DNA of 64,000 nucleotides, taken from assembly GCF_042432905.1 (NCBI RefSeq), contig NZ_JBHLWI010000008.1:49534-113533 (forward strand). The letters are read 5' to 3'. The position numbers and the translations under genes were made by a program. Source of the stretch: Fontibacter flavus. GTDB taxonomy: Bacteria > Bacteroidota > Bacteroidia > Cytophagales > Cyclobacteriaceae. The notes under the pieces are model-generated. The model saw only the letters and a list, made by a program, of their open reading frames with translations. It searched no databases and was not told the origin of the DNA. Positions 52,860 through 60,131 of this stretch are shown in pieces (the first letter of the stretch is position 1; each line of letters opens with the position of its first letter).

Positions 52860-53927
52860 ATGCGTCCGCCTAGATTCAATGCCGCATCCTCCTTTCACAC
52901 AGATTTGAAGGGAAGAATCAAAAATTACTTCACAGAAAAAAATCTTAAACAAACTGGAAATTTCTCCCTTTATTTCAAAGCTATCGTGATGGTTTTGGCA
53001 TTTATCGGTGTATATATCCACTTGGTTTTCTTCACCCCATTCTGGCCATTTGCCATATTGGAATCCATTATCCTTGGCGGCCTTACCGCTGGAATCGGTT
53101 TCAATGTCATGCACGATGGTGCTCATGGCAGTTTCAGCCGTAAGGGTTGGGTCAATGAACTGGCCGGTATTTCCATCAATTTTCTGGGAGCAAATGTGTA
53201 TATGTGGAAAACCAAACACAATGTTGCACACCACTCCTTTACCAATGTGGATGAACATGATGATGACCTAAATGCCGGAGCATTCCTGAGATTGGGTCCT
53301 AATCAAAAAAGGTACAAAATCCACAGGTTTCAGCACCGTTATTTCATCTTCATTTACTCTATTCTGTATTTCTACTGGGTGTTCTTCACCGATTACAAGA
53401 AATATGTGACCAACAAAGTTGGGGAAACACCGATCAAAAAGATGAATGTGGCAGAACATATTTCCTTTTGGGGATTTAAACTGGTCCATTTGTTCCTTTT
53501 TGTGTTCTTACCGATTTATATAGTAGGTTTTATGCCTTGGTTGATAGGCTTCCTTGCATTTGGCCTGGCTACAGGTGTCATCATGAGTGTGGTGTTCCAA
53601 TTGGCCCACGTCCTAGAAGAGACTTCCTTCCCACTACCTGATAAAGTCACCAACAAACTAGAAGATGATTGGGCAGTACACCAATTAAAAACCACTGCGA
53701 ATTTTGCAACCAAAAACAAAATCTTGTCCTGGTTTATCGGAGGTCTGAATTTCCAGATCGAACACCATTTGTTCCCGAACATTTCCCATATTCATTACCC
53801 TGCGATTTCTCAAATCATCAAAGAAACATGCAAGGAATATGGTATTCCATACATCGAACATCCTAAAATGAGGGTTGCCCTGGCTTCCCATGTTAACCAC
53901 TTGAGGCAATTGGGAAGAGGTGAATAA
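52860..53927 (+). CDS. Membrane fatty acid desaturase (front-end-like)
   Basis: A 355-residue di-iron membrane desaturase that introduces double bonds into acyl chains. His boxes are HDGAHGSFSRKG, HNVAHHSFTNVDEHDDD and QIEHHLFPNISHIHY; membrane segments flank them (IVMVLAFIGVYIHLVFF, VFLPIYIVGFMPWLIGFLA). The third box has Gln in place of the first His (QxxHH), typical of front-end (delta-5/6 type) acyl-lipid or acyl-CoA desaturases, but there is no N-terminal cytochrome b5. The gene stands alone between the kinase and the TPP riboswitch, with a terminator after it. Confidence 0.85.
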   Translation: MRPPRFNAASSFHTDLKGRIKNYFTEKNLKQTGNFSLYFKAIVMVLAFIGVYIHLVFFTPFWPFAILESIILGGLTAGIGFNVMHDGAHGSFSRKGWVNELAGISINFLGANVYMWKTKHNVAHHSFTNVDEHDDDLNAGAFLRLGPNQKRYKIHRFQHRYFIFIYSILYFYWVFFTDYKKYVTNKVGETPIKKMNVAEHISFWGFKLVHLFLFVFLPIYIVGFMPWLIGFLAFGLATGVIMSVVFQLAHVLEETSFPLPDKVTNKLEDDWAVHQLKTTANFATKNKILSWFIGGLNFQIEHHLFPNISHIHYPAISQIIKETCKEYGIPYIEHPKMRVALASHVNHLRQLGRGE

Positions 53928-53972
53928 CCCATCTTGAGAAAATATTTCAAAAATTCCATTTGAAAAGTGGAG

Positions 53973-54003
53973 AGCAACACGGCCAAGCTGTGTTGCTTTT
54001 TTT
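53973..54003 (+). terminator. Desaturase terminator
   Basis: AGCAACAC (53973-53980) pairs with GTGTTGCT (53990-53997) followed by a run of seven Ts; located 46 bases after the stop. Confidence 0.8.
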
Positions 54004-54170
54004 ATGCATATTGAATTTTTAAAGGATTTGGATTCCACACCCTGAATTTACCAGTCCCGCGTTCGGAAACGTGGTTTCATTCCGAAATCTCCCTTTCGAC
54101 TTCCCCCTTTCGAAATCCCCCTTCCCATCGGTCCTTCAGACCTCTCGTTCATCTTGCATTTGCTATCTAT

Positions 54171-54214
54171 CCTAGGGTTCTACCCTAGGCTGTAACAGAA
54201 CGGCCCTTCAGGCC
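54171..54214 (+). repeat. Two-hairpin REP-like element, copy 2
   Basis: CCTAGGG (54171-54177) with CCCTAGG (54183-54189), then GGCC-CTTCA-GGCC (54202-54214). Same layout and mostly the same bases as 17573-17616, which supports a mobile or repeated element. Confidence 0.7.
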
Positions 54215-54234
54215 TTTTCTATATCCAACTTTCC

Positions 54235-54320
54235 TTAATGAAACCCTTAATCCCTTAAATCCTTAAAGGTTCCCAATTCTCCGAAATTCCGACACCCTAC
54301 TTCCAACATCCAACTTCCGT
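54235..54320 (+). repeat. Dispersed TTAATG-type repeat, copy D
   Basis: TTAATGAAACCCTTAATCCC, CCTTAAAGGTTCCCAAT, then ACTTCCAACATCCAACTTCC; directly upstream of the TPP riboswitch. Confidence 0.65.
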
Positions 54321-54388
54321 CATCCCACCTAAAATCTATCCTGCAATCCTTGCTTTTTCCAATCTGCCAATCTACCTTCGTGCCAAGA

Positions 54389-54468
54389 TCATTAGGGGTG
54401 CCTTAATATTTCGGGCTGAGATCATACCCACAATACCTGATCCGGGTAGTGCCGGCGAAGGGAAATGA
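54389..54468 (+). promoter_or_regulatory. TPP (thiamine pyrophosphate) riboswitch
   Basis: The core matches the thi-box: GGGGTGCC, CGGGCTGAGATCATACCC, ACCTGATCCGGGTAGTGCC and GGCGAAGGGAA in the conserved order. P1 forms from TCATT (54389-54393) and AATGA (54464-54468). It lies 177 bases ahead of the likely TonB receptor start and should repress that gene when TPP is plentiful. Downstream, CAGAAAA (about 54577) pairs with TTTTCTG (about 54594) and CCGC (54617) with GCGG (54624), two hairpins near the start region that could belong to the expression platform. Confidence 0.92.
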
Positions 54469-54644
54469 GTAAAGCGAATACCTACATATTGGACTCTGAG
54501 TCGCCAAAATCTGATTTTGGTACATGCATGCAATTCAATCAATACGGTGGTTTCGGCAAAGGGTAAACAAATAAACAGAAAATCACCCCTTGGTTTTCTG
54601 ATGTTTAACCAAAATTCCGCAAAGCGGTGAATTATTCAGTAATC

Positions 54645-57041
54645 ATGAAAAAAACAGTATTCTTATTGGCTCTATGGCTTGTAAGCCTGGCAGCCTTTGC
54701 CCAGTCCAATCTGAGAGGTACGGTGAAAAGCAGTACCGGAGAAGAATTAGTGGGTGCCAATGTGATTTTGGTGGGAACAGGAAGGGGCTCAACCTCTGAC
54801 CTGGAAGGAAATTTTCAGATCAGAAACATCCCCGCAGGAACTTACACCTTGAGAGTAACCTATCTGGGTTTTGAGAGCTATACGAAGGAAATACAAGTGC
54901 CAACAGACGAATTCCTAGACATTGCTCTTACTCCAAGTACCTTATTGACCGAGGAATTTATCGTCTATGCCACCAGGGCTACGGACAAAACCCCTACCAC
55001 ATTTTCCAAGGTGGATAAGTCCGATATTGCCAAACTCAATTTGGGTCAGGACTTGCCTATCCTCCTGAATTTTACCCCATCTGTGGTGTCTTTTTCAGAT
55101 GCAGGAGCGGGAGTGGGCTACACGGGATTGAGGATCAGGGGTTCCGATCAGACCAGGATCAATGTGACCGTAAATGGTATACCTTTGAATGATGCCGAGT
55201 CACACGGTGTTTTCTGGGTTAATATGCCGGATTTTGCTTCTTCAGTGGATAACCTTCAAATCCAGCGCGGTGTGGGCACATCTACCAATGGCGCGGCTAC
55301 TTTCGGTGCCAGCTTGAATATTCAGACAGATACCCGACAAGATGAGGCCTTTGCTGAAATTGACAATTCTTTCGGTTCCTTCAATACCCGCAGGCACATG
55401 GTCAAAGTGGGAACAGGTTTGCTGAATAACCGCTGGGCATTTGACGCGAGGGTTTCCCAAATCACCTCAGACGGATATATCGACAGGGCTTCTTCTGACC
55501 TAAGATCCTATTTCCTTTCCGGTGGTTTTTATGGCGAAAAGCATGTAGTCAAAATGAATGTCTTCGCAGGAAAAGAAGTCACTTATCAGGCTTGGGAGGG
55601 GGTTCCGGAAAACCTATTGGCTACCAACAGGACCTTCAACCCCTATACCTATGACAATCAGGTAGACAATTACAATCAGGATCATTTTCAATTGATTTAT
55701 ACCGGAACTTTAAACCAAAACTGGAAAGCCAATGCTGCGCTTCATTACACCTATGGCAGGGGTTATTTTGAGCAGTTTAGACCAAATGACAGGTTGAATA
55801 GTTACGGACTTCAGCCATTGGAAATCGGCGGTATTACAATTTCCAGAATGGACATCATCCGAAGAAGATGGTTGGACAATGATTTCTATGGAGCAGTTTT
55901 CTCTTTGAATTACATCTCTGACGACGGGAAATGGGATGCTGCCTTTGGTGGTGGTGCTAACAGGTATGACGGGGACCATTTCGGAGAAATCATCTGGATG
56001 CAATATGCGGGAGATGTGAATATCAGAGACAGGTATTATGACAACAATGCCGTCAAAGACGATTATAACCTGTATGCAAAAACCACTTATGCGGCATCAG
56101 AAAAGCTTTACCTTTTTGGTGATTTACAGTACAGAAAAATCGATTACAGCTTCGTGGGGTTCAACAATGACCAAAGAGATATTTCCGGCGCGGTAAATTA
56201 CAATTTCTTCAATCCTAAGTTTGGCTTTACTTACCAGGCTTCAGAAGGTAAATCTTGGTACGCCTCTTATGCGGTAGCCAATAGGGAACCTGTGAGAAGG
56301 GACTTTACCGATTCACCGATTGTAGACCGAGCACCTAAGCACGAGAACCTACAGAATATCGAAGCCGGTTTTAAAGGAAGAGGCAGCAATTTCAGCTATA
56401 CTGCCAACCTTTACTACATGAAATACAAAGATCAGTTGGTGTTGACCGGTCAGCTGAATGATGTGGGTGCTTATGTAAGAGATAATGTAGAAGATTCATA
56501 CCGATTGGGAATTGAATTGGACGGAGTTTACCAGTTCACTCCTAAATTTTCCCTAGGAGGTAACTTGGCACTGAGCAGGAATAAGATCGCGGAGTTTATC
56601 GAATATATTGATGATTATGCGGCTGCGGATTTCAGACAGGAAACCATCATCCATACAGATACCGACATTGCCTTTTCCCCTAGCGTAGTGGGCGCAGCAA
56701 TCGTAGAGTACAAACCTGTTAAAGATTTTGAAATTTCTTTGCTCAACAAATATGTGGGAAGCCAGTTTCTGGACAATACCCAGAATGAAAGCAGGAAGTT
56801 GGATGCTTTCTGGACTACCGACCTTAGACTCAATTATGCTGTAAGACCAAGGTTTGTCAAAAATATGGAACTTACCTTGATGGTCAATAACATCTTCAAC
56901 AGGCTATACGAACCAAATGGCTATACTTTTAGCTACTTTTTACCTGGTGAAGGTGCGAGCGGAAGAGAATTGGTAACCGAAAATTTTTATTATCCTCAAG
57001 CCGGAACCAATTTCTTGGCAGGTGTGAAGTTCTTGTTCTAA
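54645..57041 (+). CDS. TonB-dependent receptor under TPP riboswitch control
   Basis: A 798-residue outer-membrane receptor starting at the ATG 54645 (the GTG at 54627 lies inside a hairpin and adds six residues). Signal peptide LLALWLVSLAAFAQS; carboxypeptidase-regulatory domain about 20-100 (NLRGTVKSSTGEELVGANVI); plug about 110-215 (TGLRIRGSDQTRINVTVNGI); barrel to the end, with the final LAGVKFLF. The TPP riboswitch upstream predicts that its ligand is thiamine or a thiamine precursor. The upstream pnuC-kinase operon could supply inner-membrane transport and trapping. A strong terminator follows at 57049-57086. Confidence 0.88.
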   Translation: MKKTVFLLALWLVSLAAFAQSNLRGTVKSSTGEELVGANVILVGTGRGSTSDLEGNFQIRNIPAGTYTLRVTYLGFESYTKEIQVPTDEFLDIALTPSTLLTEEFIVYATRATDKTPTTFSKVDKSDIAKLNLGQDLPILLNFTPSVVSFSDAGAGVGYTGLRIRGSDQTRINVTVNGIPLNDAESHGVFWVNMPDFASSVDNLQIQRGVGTSTNGAATFGASLNIQTDTRQDEAFAEIDNSFGSFNTRRHMVKVGTGLLNNRWAFDARVSQITSDGYIDRASSDLRSYFLSGGFYGEKHVVKMNVFAGKEVTYQAWEGVPENLLATNRTFNPYTYDNQVDNYNQDHFQLIYTGTLNQNWKANAALHYTYGRGYFEQFRPNDRLNSYGLQPLEIGGITISRMDIIRRRWLDNDFYGAVFSLNYISDDGKWDAAFGGGANRYDGDHFGEIIWMQYAGDVNIRDRYYDNNAVKDDYNLYAKTTYAASEKLYLFGDLQYRKIDYSFVGFNNDQRDISGAVNYNFFNPKFGFTYQASEGKSWYASYAVANREPVRRDFTDSPIVDRAPKHENLQNIEAGFKGRGSNFSYTANLYYMKYKDQLVLTGQLNDVGAYVRDNVEDSYRLGIELDGVYQFTPKFSLGGNLALSRNKIAEFIEYIDDYAAADFRQETIIHTDTDIAFSPSVVGAAIVEYKPVKDFEISLLNKYVGSQFLDNTQNESRKLDAFWTTDLRLNYAVRPRFVKNMELTLMVNNIFNRLYEPNGYTFSYFLPGEGASGRELVTENFYYPQAGTNFLAGVKFLF

Positions 57042-57048
57042 AATCTCA

Positions 57049-57086
57049 AAACTCCTTCGGGACCTGTCCCGAAGGAGTTTCTTTTA
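57049..57086 (+). terminator. Terminator of the riboswitch-controlled receptor
   Basis: AAACTCCTTCGGGAC (57049-57063) pairs with GTCCCGAAGGAGTTT (57066-57080) and is followed by CTTTTAA. A nearby small palindrome ATCCGCC/GGCGGAT lies near 57162-57177. Confidence 0.82.
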
Positions 57087-57254
57087 ATATCTATTATATT
57101 GCCAAAAAAGAAATTAAAAGCGAATTAAGGGGTAATACCACTAAATATCTACCAATTTCTAATCCGCCGAGGCGGATAAAACATCCATTAATATCGACTT
57201 TGATCATATACCAAGATCATATTCCTAATGATTTAATCTCGTTTTATAAATCAA

Positions 57255-57719
57255 TCAATTCCTTATCCCTTCAGCAAAGAAGTTTTTCACCCAAAAAGTC
57301 CTGGCTATCAAATTCACATTATCCAATATTTCATAGATGTTTTTGGGCATAAAAGGGGAGATGGTGACTTTATAATTCCCAAATCTGTCTTTTTGGACCT
57401 CCAGGTCAAATTTATGGTGGAGAACCAGCAGTTCATTCGGAAAGAACTGCACCTTGGATGCAGGAGAAATAATTTTTTCTTTGATGCCAAATCGCTTTTT
57501 TTGAGCCATATAGCTTTGTTGGCATTGCTTGTCCTGGAAGTTTCTGTCAGCAAGGGTCAACCTGGATTGTTGGAAAAATTGGGGATTAAAGGCATGTTTT
57601 AAGGTCAAAGAACCTTTGATGATGTCATAATTTACTTCCCCGTTTTTGCTGCATTCAACTTTCAGGTTGTTTTTGATACTGAGAAACTTCCATAGGTTAT
57701 TGATTCTATGTAAGTCCAT
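57255..57719 (-). CDS. Hypothetical protein of unknown family
   Basis: A 154-residue protein with no signal peptide or membrane segment. Recognisable stretches include INNLWKFLSIKNNLKVECS, SLTLKHAFNPQFFQQ and PFMPKNIYEILDNVNLIART. It is not a family I know. The upstream gene at 57726 ends only 6 bases before its start on the same strand, so the two are probably translated from one message. Possible role in the cell envelope or regulation cannot be judged. Confidence 0.5.
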   Translation of the reverse strand: MDLHRINNLWKFLSIKNNLKVECSKNGEVNYDIIKGSLTLKHAFNPQFFQQSRLTLADRNFQDKQCQQSYMAQKKRFGIKEKIISPASKVQFFPNELLVLHHKFDLEVQKDRFGNYKVTISPFMPKNIYEILDNVNLIARTFWVKNFFAEGIRN

Positions 57720-57725
57720 ATATGG

Positions 57726-58322
57726 TTATTTTGGGTTTTTGGTCAATCTATCATAATCCCTGATGGTAATCTTCAGGGCCTCCCGCGCAGTTTCTTCCTC
57801 AAGTATTGGTGTCGACGATGTCCCGTCGGTCCTTTCCCAGGCAAGATTATCCTCCAGCAGTGGATATAATTTACGCACAAAATCGTAATGCGCAAATTTG
57901 TCCCCTCCATAAAAGACCAGTTCCCCGGAATCGCTTAAGGATTCGTTTCTCCATTTGAGGCGCAAAGGGAGATATTCGGGATTTGGTTCAACAAAAATAT
58001 AGGCCTCATCTTTGACCCTGTTCAAGAGGATAGAAAGGTTTAGTGTTGGGAAGTCTGGACTTTTTATCCTTTTCCCGTATCGATAAATATTGATTTTGGC
58101 GTCTTCCCTTCCTTCAATATCGTAATAGGGTGCCCGCATATTTTTGAAAAATAACCTGTCCTGATCCGCAACCAGCATGGGGTTTTCATCTTCTCCGCTG
58201 TTATTGGCCTTTCTTTCGTTGAAGAAAGACAAGAGGAAGACAAAAAGTACCGAACCCAACCCGAAGATCTTCAGGATCTTGACCATTTCAGGGGAGAAAG
58301 TATCGTTGGATGAGGAAGGCAT
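57726..58322 (-). CDS. Single-pass membrane protein of unknown function
   Basis: A 198-residue protein with a membrane helix at residues about 17-37 (ILKIFGLGSVLFVFLLSFFN). The C-terminal part is mixed alpha/beta: RMRAPYYDIEGR-like DRLFFKNMRAPYYDIEGRED, NLSILLNRVKDEAYIFVEPN and LVFYGGDKFAHYDFVRKL. I do not recognise the family. The next gene starts 6 bases after it, a probable two-gene operon of unknowns between the TPP receptor and the SDR gene. Confidence 0.6.
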   Translation of the reverse strand: MPSSSNDTFSPEMVKILKIFGLGSVLFVFLLSFFNERKANNSGEDENPMLVADQDRLFFKNMRAPYYDIEGREDAKINIYRYGKRIKSPDFPTLNLSILLNRVKDEAYIFVEPNPEYLPLRLKWRNESLSDSGELVFYGGDKFAHYDFVRKLYPLLEDNLAWERTDGTSSTPILEEETAREALKITIRDYDRLTKNPK

Positions 58323-58409
58323 GCTTAACTGTTTTAGACATTAAACCCAGATCATTGATGTTAGGTTTAGAATGGGGGGTTTGCAATTACCAATTACCAA
58401 ATTTCAAAA

Positions 58410-58451
58410 TCCAATCTTCAAACTCCAGTCTTCAAACTCCAATCTTCAAAA
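58410..58451 (+). repeat. 14-base tandem repeat, three copies
   Basis: Three adjacent copies of a TCCAATCTTCAAAC-type unit at 58410, 58424 and 58438 (one G substitution in the second). It lies in the spacer between the unknown pair and the SDR gene; the dispersed-repeat fragment at 58462-58488 follows. Confidence 0.6.
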
Positions 58452-58461
58452 TTGAAACTCT

Positions 58462-58488
58462 ATAATGAAACCCCTAATGGTTCAAAAG
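58462..58488 (+). repeat. Dispersed TTAATG-type repeat, partial copy E
   Basis: ATAATGAAACCCCTAATGGT, then TCAAAAG; a short version that lacks the middle part and the CTTCCG portion. Confidence 0.5.
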
Positions 58489-58589
58489 GAGAACTCATGA
58501 TGTTTATTAGATCCTTAACAAAGAGACTAGACAAAGTCTTTTGAAACTCCCTGTCTTGTTTCTTATGTCTTGTGTCTTGATTCTTTTTT

Positions 58590-59348
58590 TCAATGCACAT
58601 ACGAACCTGCATTGATATCAATTGTACAACCCGTTGCATGATCTGCAAAGCCTGAACAGAGCAAGGTTACCATTGGGGCAAGATCTTTAGGTTCGGTGAG
58701 TTGGTTCAGAGCAATGTCATTCAGGGCATATTCTTCCCCATATTGGTCCATAAAATCCTGCGCCATGTCTGTACGGGTAAAACCTGGAGCTATGATAAAA
58801 GCTTTTATGCCTTCTTTGCCATAATAGCGCGCTATGGATCGGGTATAGCTGACAATGGCTGCCTTGGATGCCGCATAAGCCAAATAATCCGGCGTATCTC
58901 CTCTGAAAGCCGCTCGGGATGAAATATTGACAAGTCTACCGTTTTTATTTTCCCTGGCATGCTCGATAAATTCCTTGCAGATGATCGCCATGGCATTGAT
59001 GTTGACATCCATGGTTTTCAGCCAAGCTTCCGCCCATTCCTCTGTTAGGGCATTATCGGGAACAGATATAGCAATTCCGGCATTATTGACTATAGCGTCG
59101 ATTTTACCGTAGGTTCCAATCAGTTCCGGGATCCAACCTTTAACCAATTCAAGATTAGAAAGGTCACAAGGCACAAGATGTGAAGTGTTGTTCAGGGAAT
59201 TCTGAAGTGACTTGGCTTCTTCCACATTATGGTTGAAATGGATGAGTACCTCAGCACCGGAAGCAGAAAGCTGTTCAGCAATACCTCTTCCGATACCTCT
59301 TGAAGCACCGGTCACTAGAATTCTTTGGTTGGTCAGGTCGATTTTCAT
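58590..59348 (-). CDS. SDR family oxidoreductase (FabG-like)
   Basis: A 252-residue NAD(P)-dependent short-chain dehydrogenase. Cofactor motif TGASRGIGRGIAEQLSASG, active-site NNAGIA, Ser in VNISSRAAFRGD and the Tyr-x-x-x-Lys in DYLAYAASKAAIVSY. Closest in look to FabG (3-oxoacyl-ACP reductase), but the substrate cannot be assigned. A 56-codon open frame ends in the start codon of this gene (ATGA overlap), suggesting a coupled small protein upstream. Confidence 0.88.
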   Translation of the reverse strand: MKIDLTNQRILVTGASRGIGRGIAEQLSASGAEVLIHFNHNVEEAKSLQNSLNNTSHLVPCDLSNLELVKGWIPELIGTYGKIDAIVNNAGIAISVPDNALTEEWAEAWLKTMDVNINAMAIICKEFIEHARENKNGRLVNISSRAAFRGDTPDYLAYAASKAAIVSYTRSIARYYGKEGIKAFIIAPGFTRTDMAQDFMDQYGEEYALNDIALNQLTEPKDLAPMVTLLCSGFADHATGCTIDINAGSYVH

Positions 59349-59515
59349 AATGGGTTAATGGCAAATGATATTTCAGTTTCTTTGATAAAGGTAGCTTTTT
59401 TAGCGAAATCAGGATGCAGTGGAATGATTAGCAAATTATGCTCAAGGGGATAATTTACCAGGGGAATTTGGCAAGAAGGAACCTTCAGGGCAATGCTTTC
59501 CTGCTGCTTTGCCAT
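59345..59515 (-). CDS. Small coupled ORF upstream of the SDR gene
   Basis: A 56-codon frame from ATG 59513-59515 to TGA 59345-59347, whose last bases overlap the SDR start (ATGA), a pattern of translational coupling. The product (including ESIALKVPSCQIPLVNYP and HPDFAKKATFIKETEISFA) looks soluble and protein-like, but I know no family for it; it might be the leftover C-terminus of a larger gene, or a small partner of the SDR. It is not long enough to exclude chance. Confidence 0.4.
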   Translation of the reverse strand: MAKQQESIALKVPSCQIPLVNYPLEHNLLIIPLHPDFAKKATFIKETEISFAINPL

Positions 59516-59553
59516 ATCCAAATTTAATCAGTTCTGCTAAATACAATATTAAA

Positions 59554-60036
59554 TTATTGCATTTGGAATAATTTTCTGATTTCTGCTTCCTGAAGGTTAC
59601 AGTTGATCCACCCTGCGTCCAGATCAGCACCATATTTTTCATAGAAATTGATGGCCGGAGTATTCCAGTCCAACACCTGCCAGGTCATCCCGGAACAGTT
59701 GTCTTCCAATGTTTTTTGTAAAGTACGGTCAAACAGCAGTTTTCCAGCCCCATTGCCACGCTCTGATTCGGTCACCACCAAGTCTTCGAGGTAGATCCTT
59801 TTGCCTTTCCAGGTACTGTACCGGTAGTAAAAGATAGAGGTTCCGATAATCTCATTGGTCGCATTTTTGACAGCTACAAAAAAAGAAAAGACAGGATTGG
59901 GTCCAAAACCATCTTTTTCCATCATTTCAACTGTATTGATCACTTCATTTGGGGCTTTTTCATAAACAGCCAGTTCCTGGATCAATTTCAAAACCTGTGG
60001 CAGGTCTTCTTTTTTTCCTTCTCTAATCGTATACAT
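59554..60036 (-). CDS. GNAT family N-acetyltransferase (diamine/spermidine acetyltransferase-like)
   Basis: A 160-residue acetyl-CoA-dependent acetyltransferase. Motifs in order: MYTIREGKKEDLPQVLKLIQ, EDLVVTESERGNGAGKLLFD (acetyl-CoA binding) and NTPAINFYEKYGADLDAGW. The overall pattern resembles SSAT/spermidine-spermine acetyltransferases (thialysine acetyltransferase-like), where it would acetylate a small polyamine or diamine. It is separated from the SDR unit and precedes the divergent coaX by 95 bases. Confidence 0.85.
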   Translation of the reverse strand: MYTIREGKKEDLPQVLKLIQELAVYEKAPNEVINTVEMMEKDGFGPNPVFSFFVAVKNATNEIIGTSIFYYRYSTWKGKRIYLEDLVVTESERGNGAGKLLFDRTLQKTLEDNCSGMTWQVLDWNTPAINFYEKYGADLDAGWINCNLQEAEIRKLFQMQ

Positions 60037-60131
60037 GCAGGAAAGTTATTAAAAAACATAAAAGCAAAAAATCAATTTATATATTTGAAACCATCTACTG
60101 ACCTGATCGGTCAGCTAAAGATTCAGCAATT

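Larger units (their letters stand above)
53928..54388. other. Intergenic region with terminator, REP and dispersed repeat
   Basis: A 461-base part of the gap before the riboswitch. It contains the desaturase terminator (53973-54003), TTCCGAAATC/CTTTCGAC-type repeats (54070-54125), the second two-hairpin REP copy (54171-54214) and dispersed repeat copy D (54235-54320). No gene seen. Confidence 0.55.

Noticed and set aside
58410..58451. Tandem 14-base units as a CRISPR array
   Set aside because: The units are directly adjacent without unique spacers and no cas genes are near.
59554..60036. GNAT protein as an antitoxin-associated (GNAT-HTH) toxin
   Set aside because: No HTH or DUF1778 antitoxin gene is adjacent, and the sequence fits diamine acetyltransferases.
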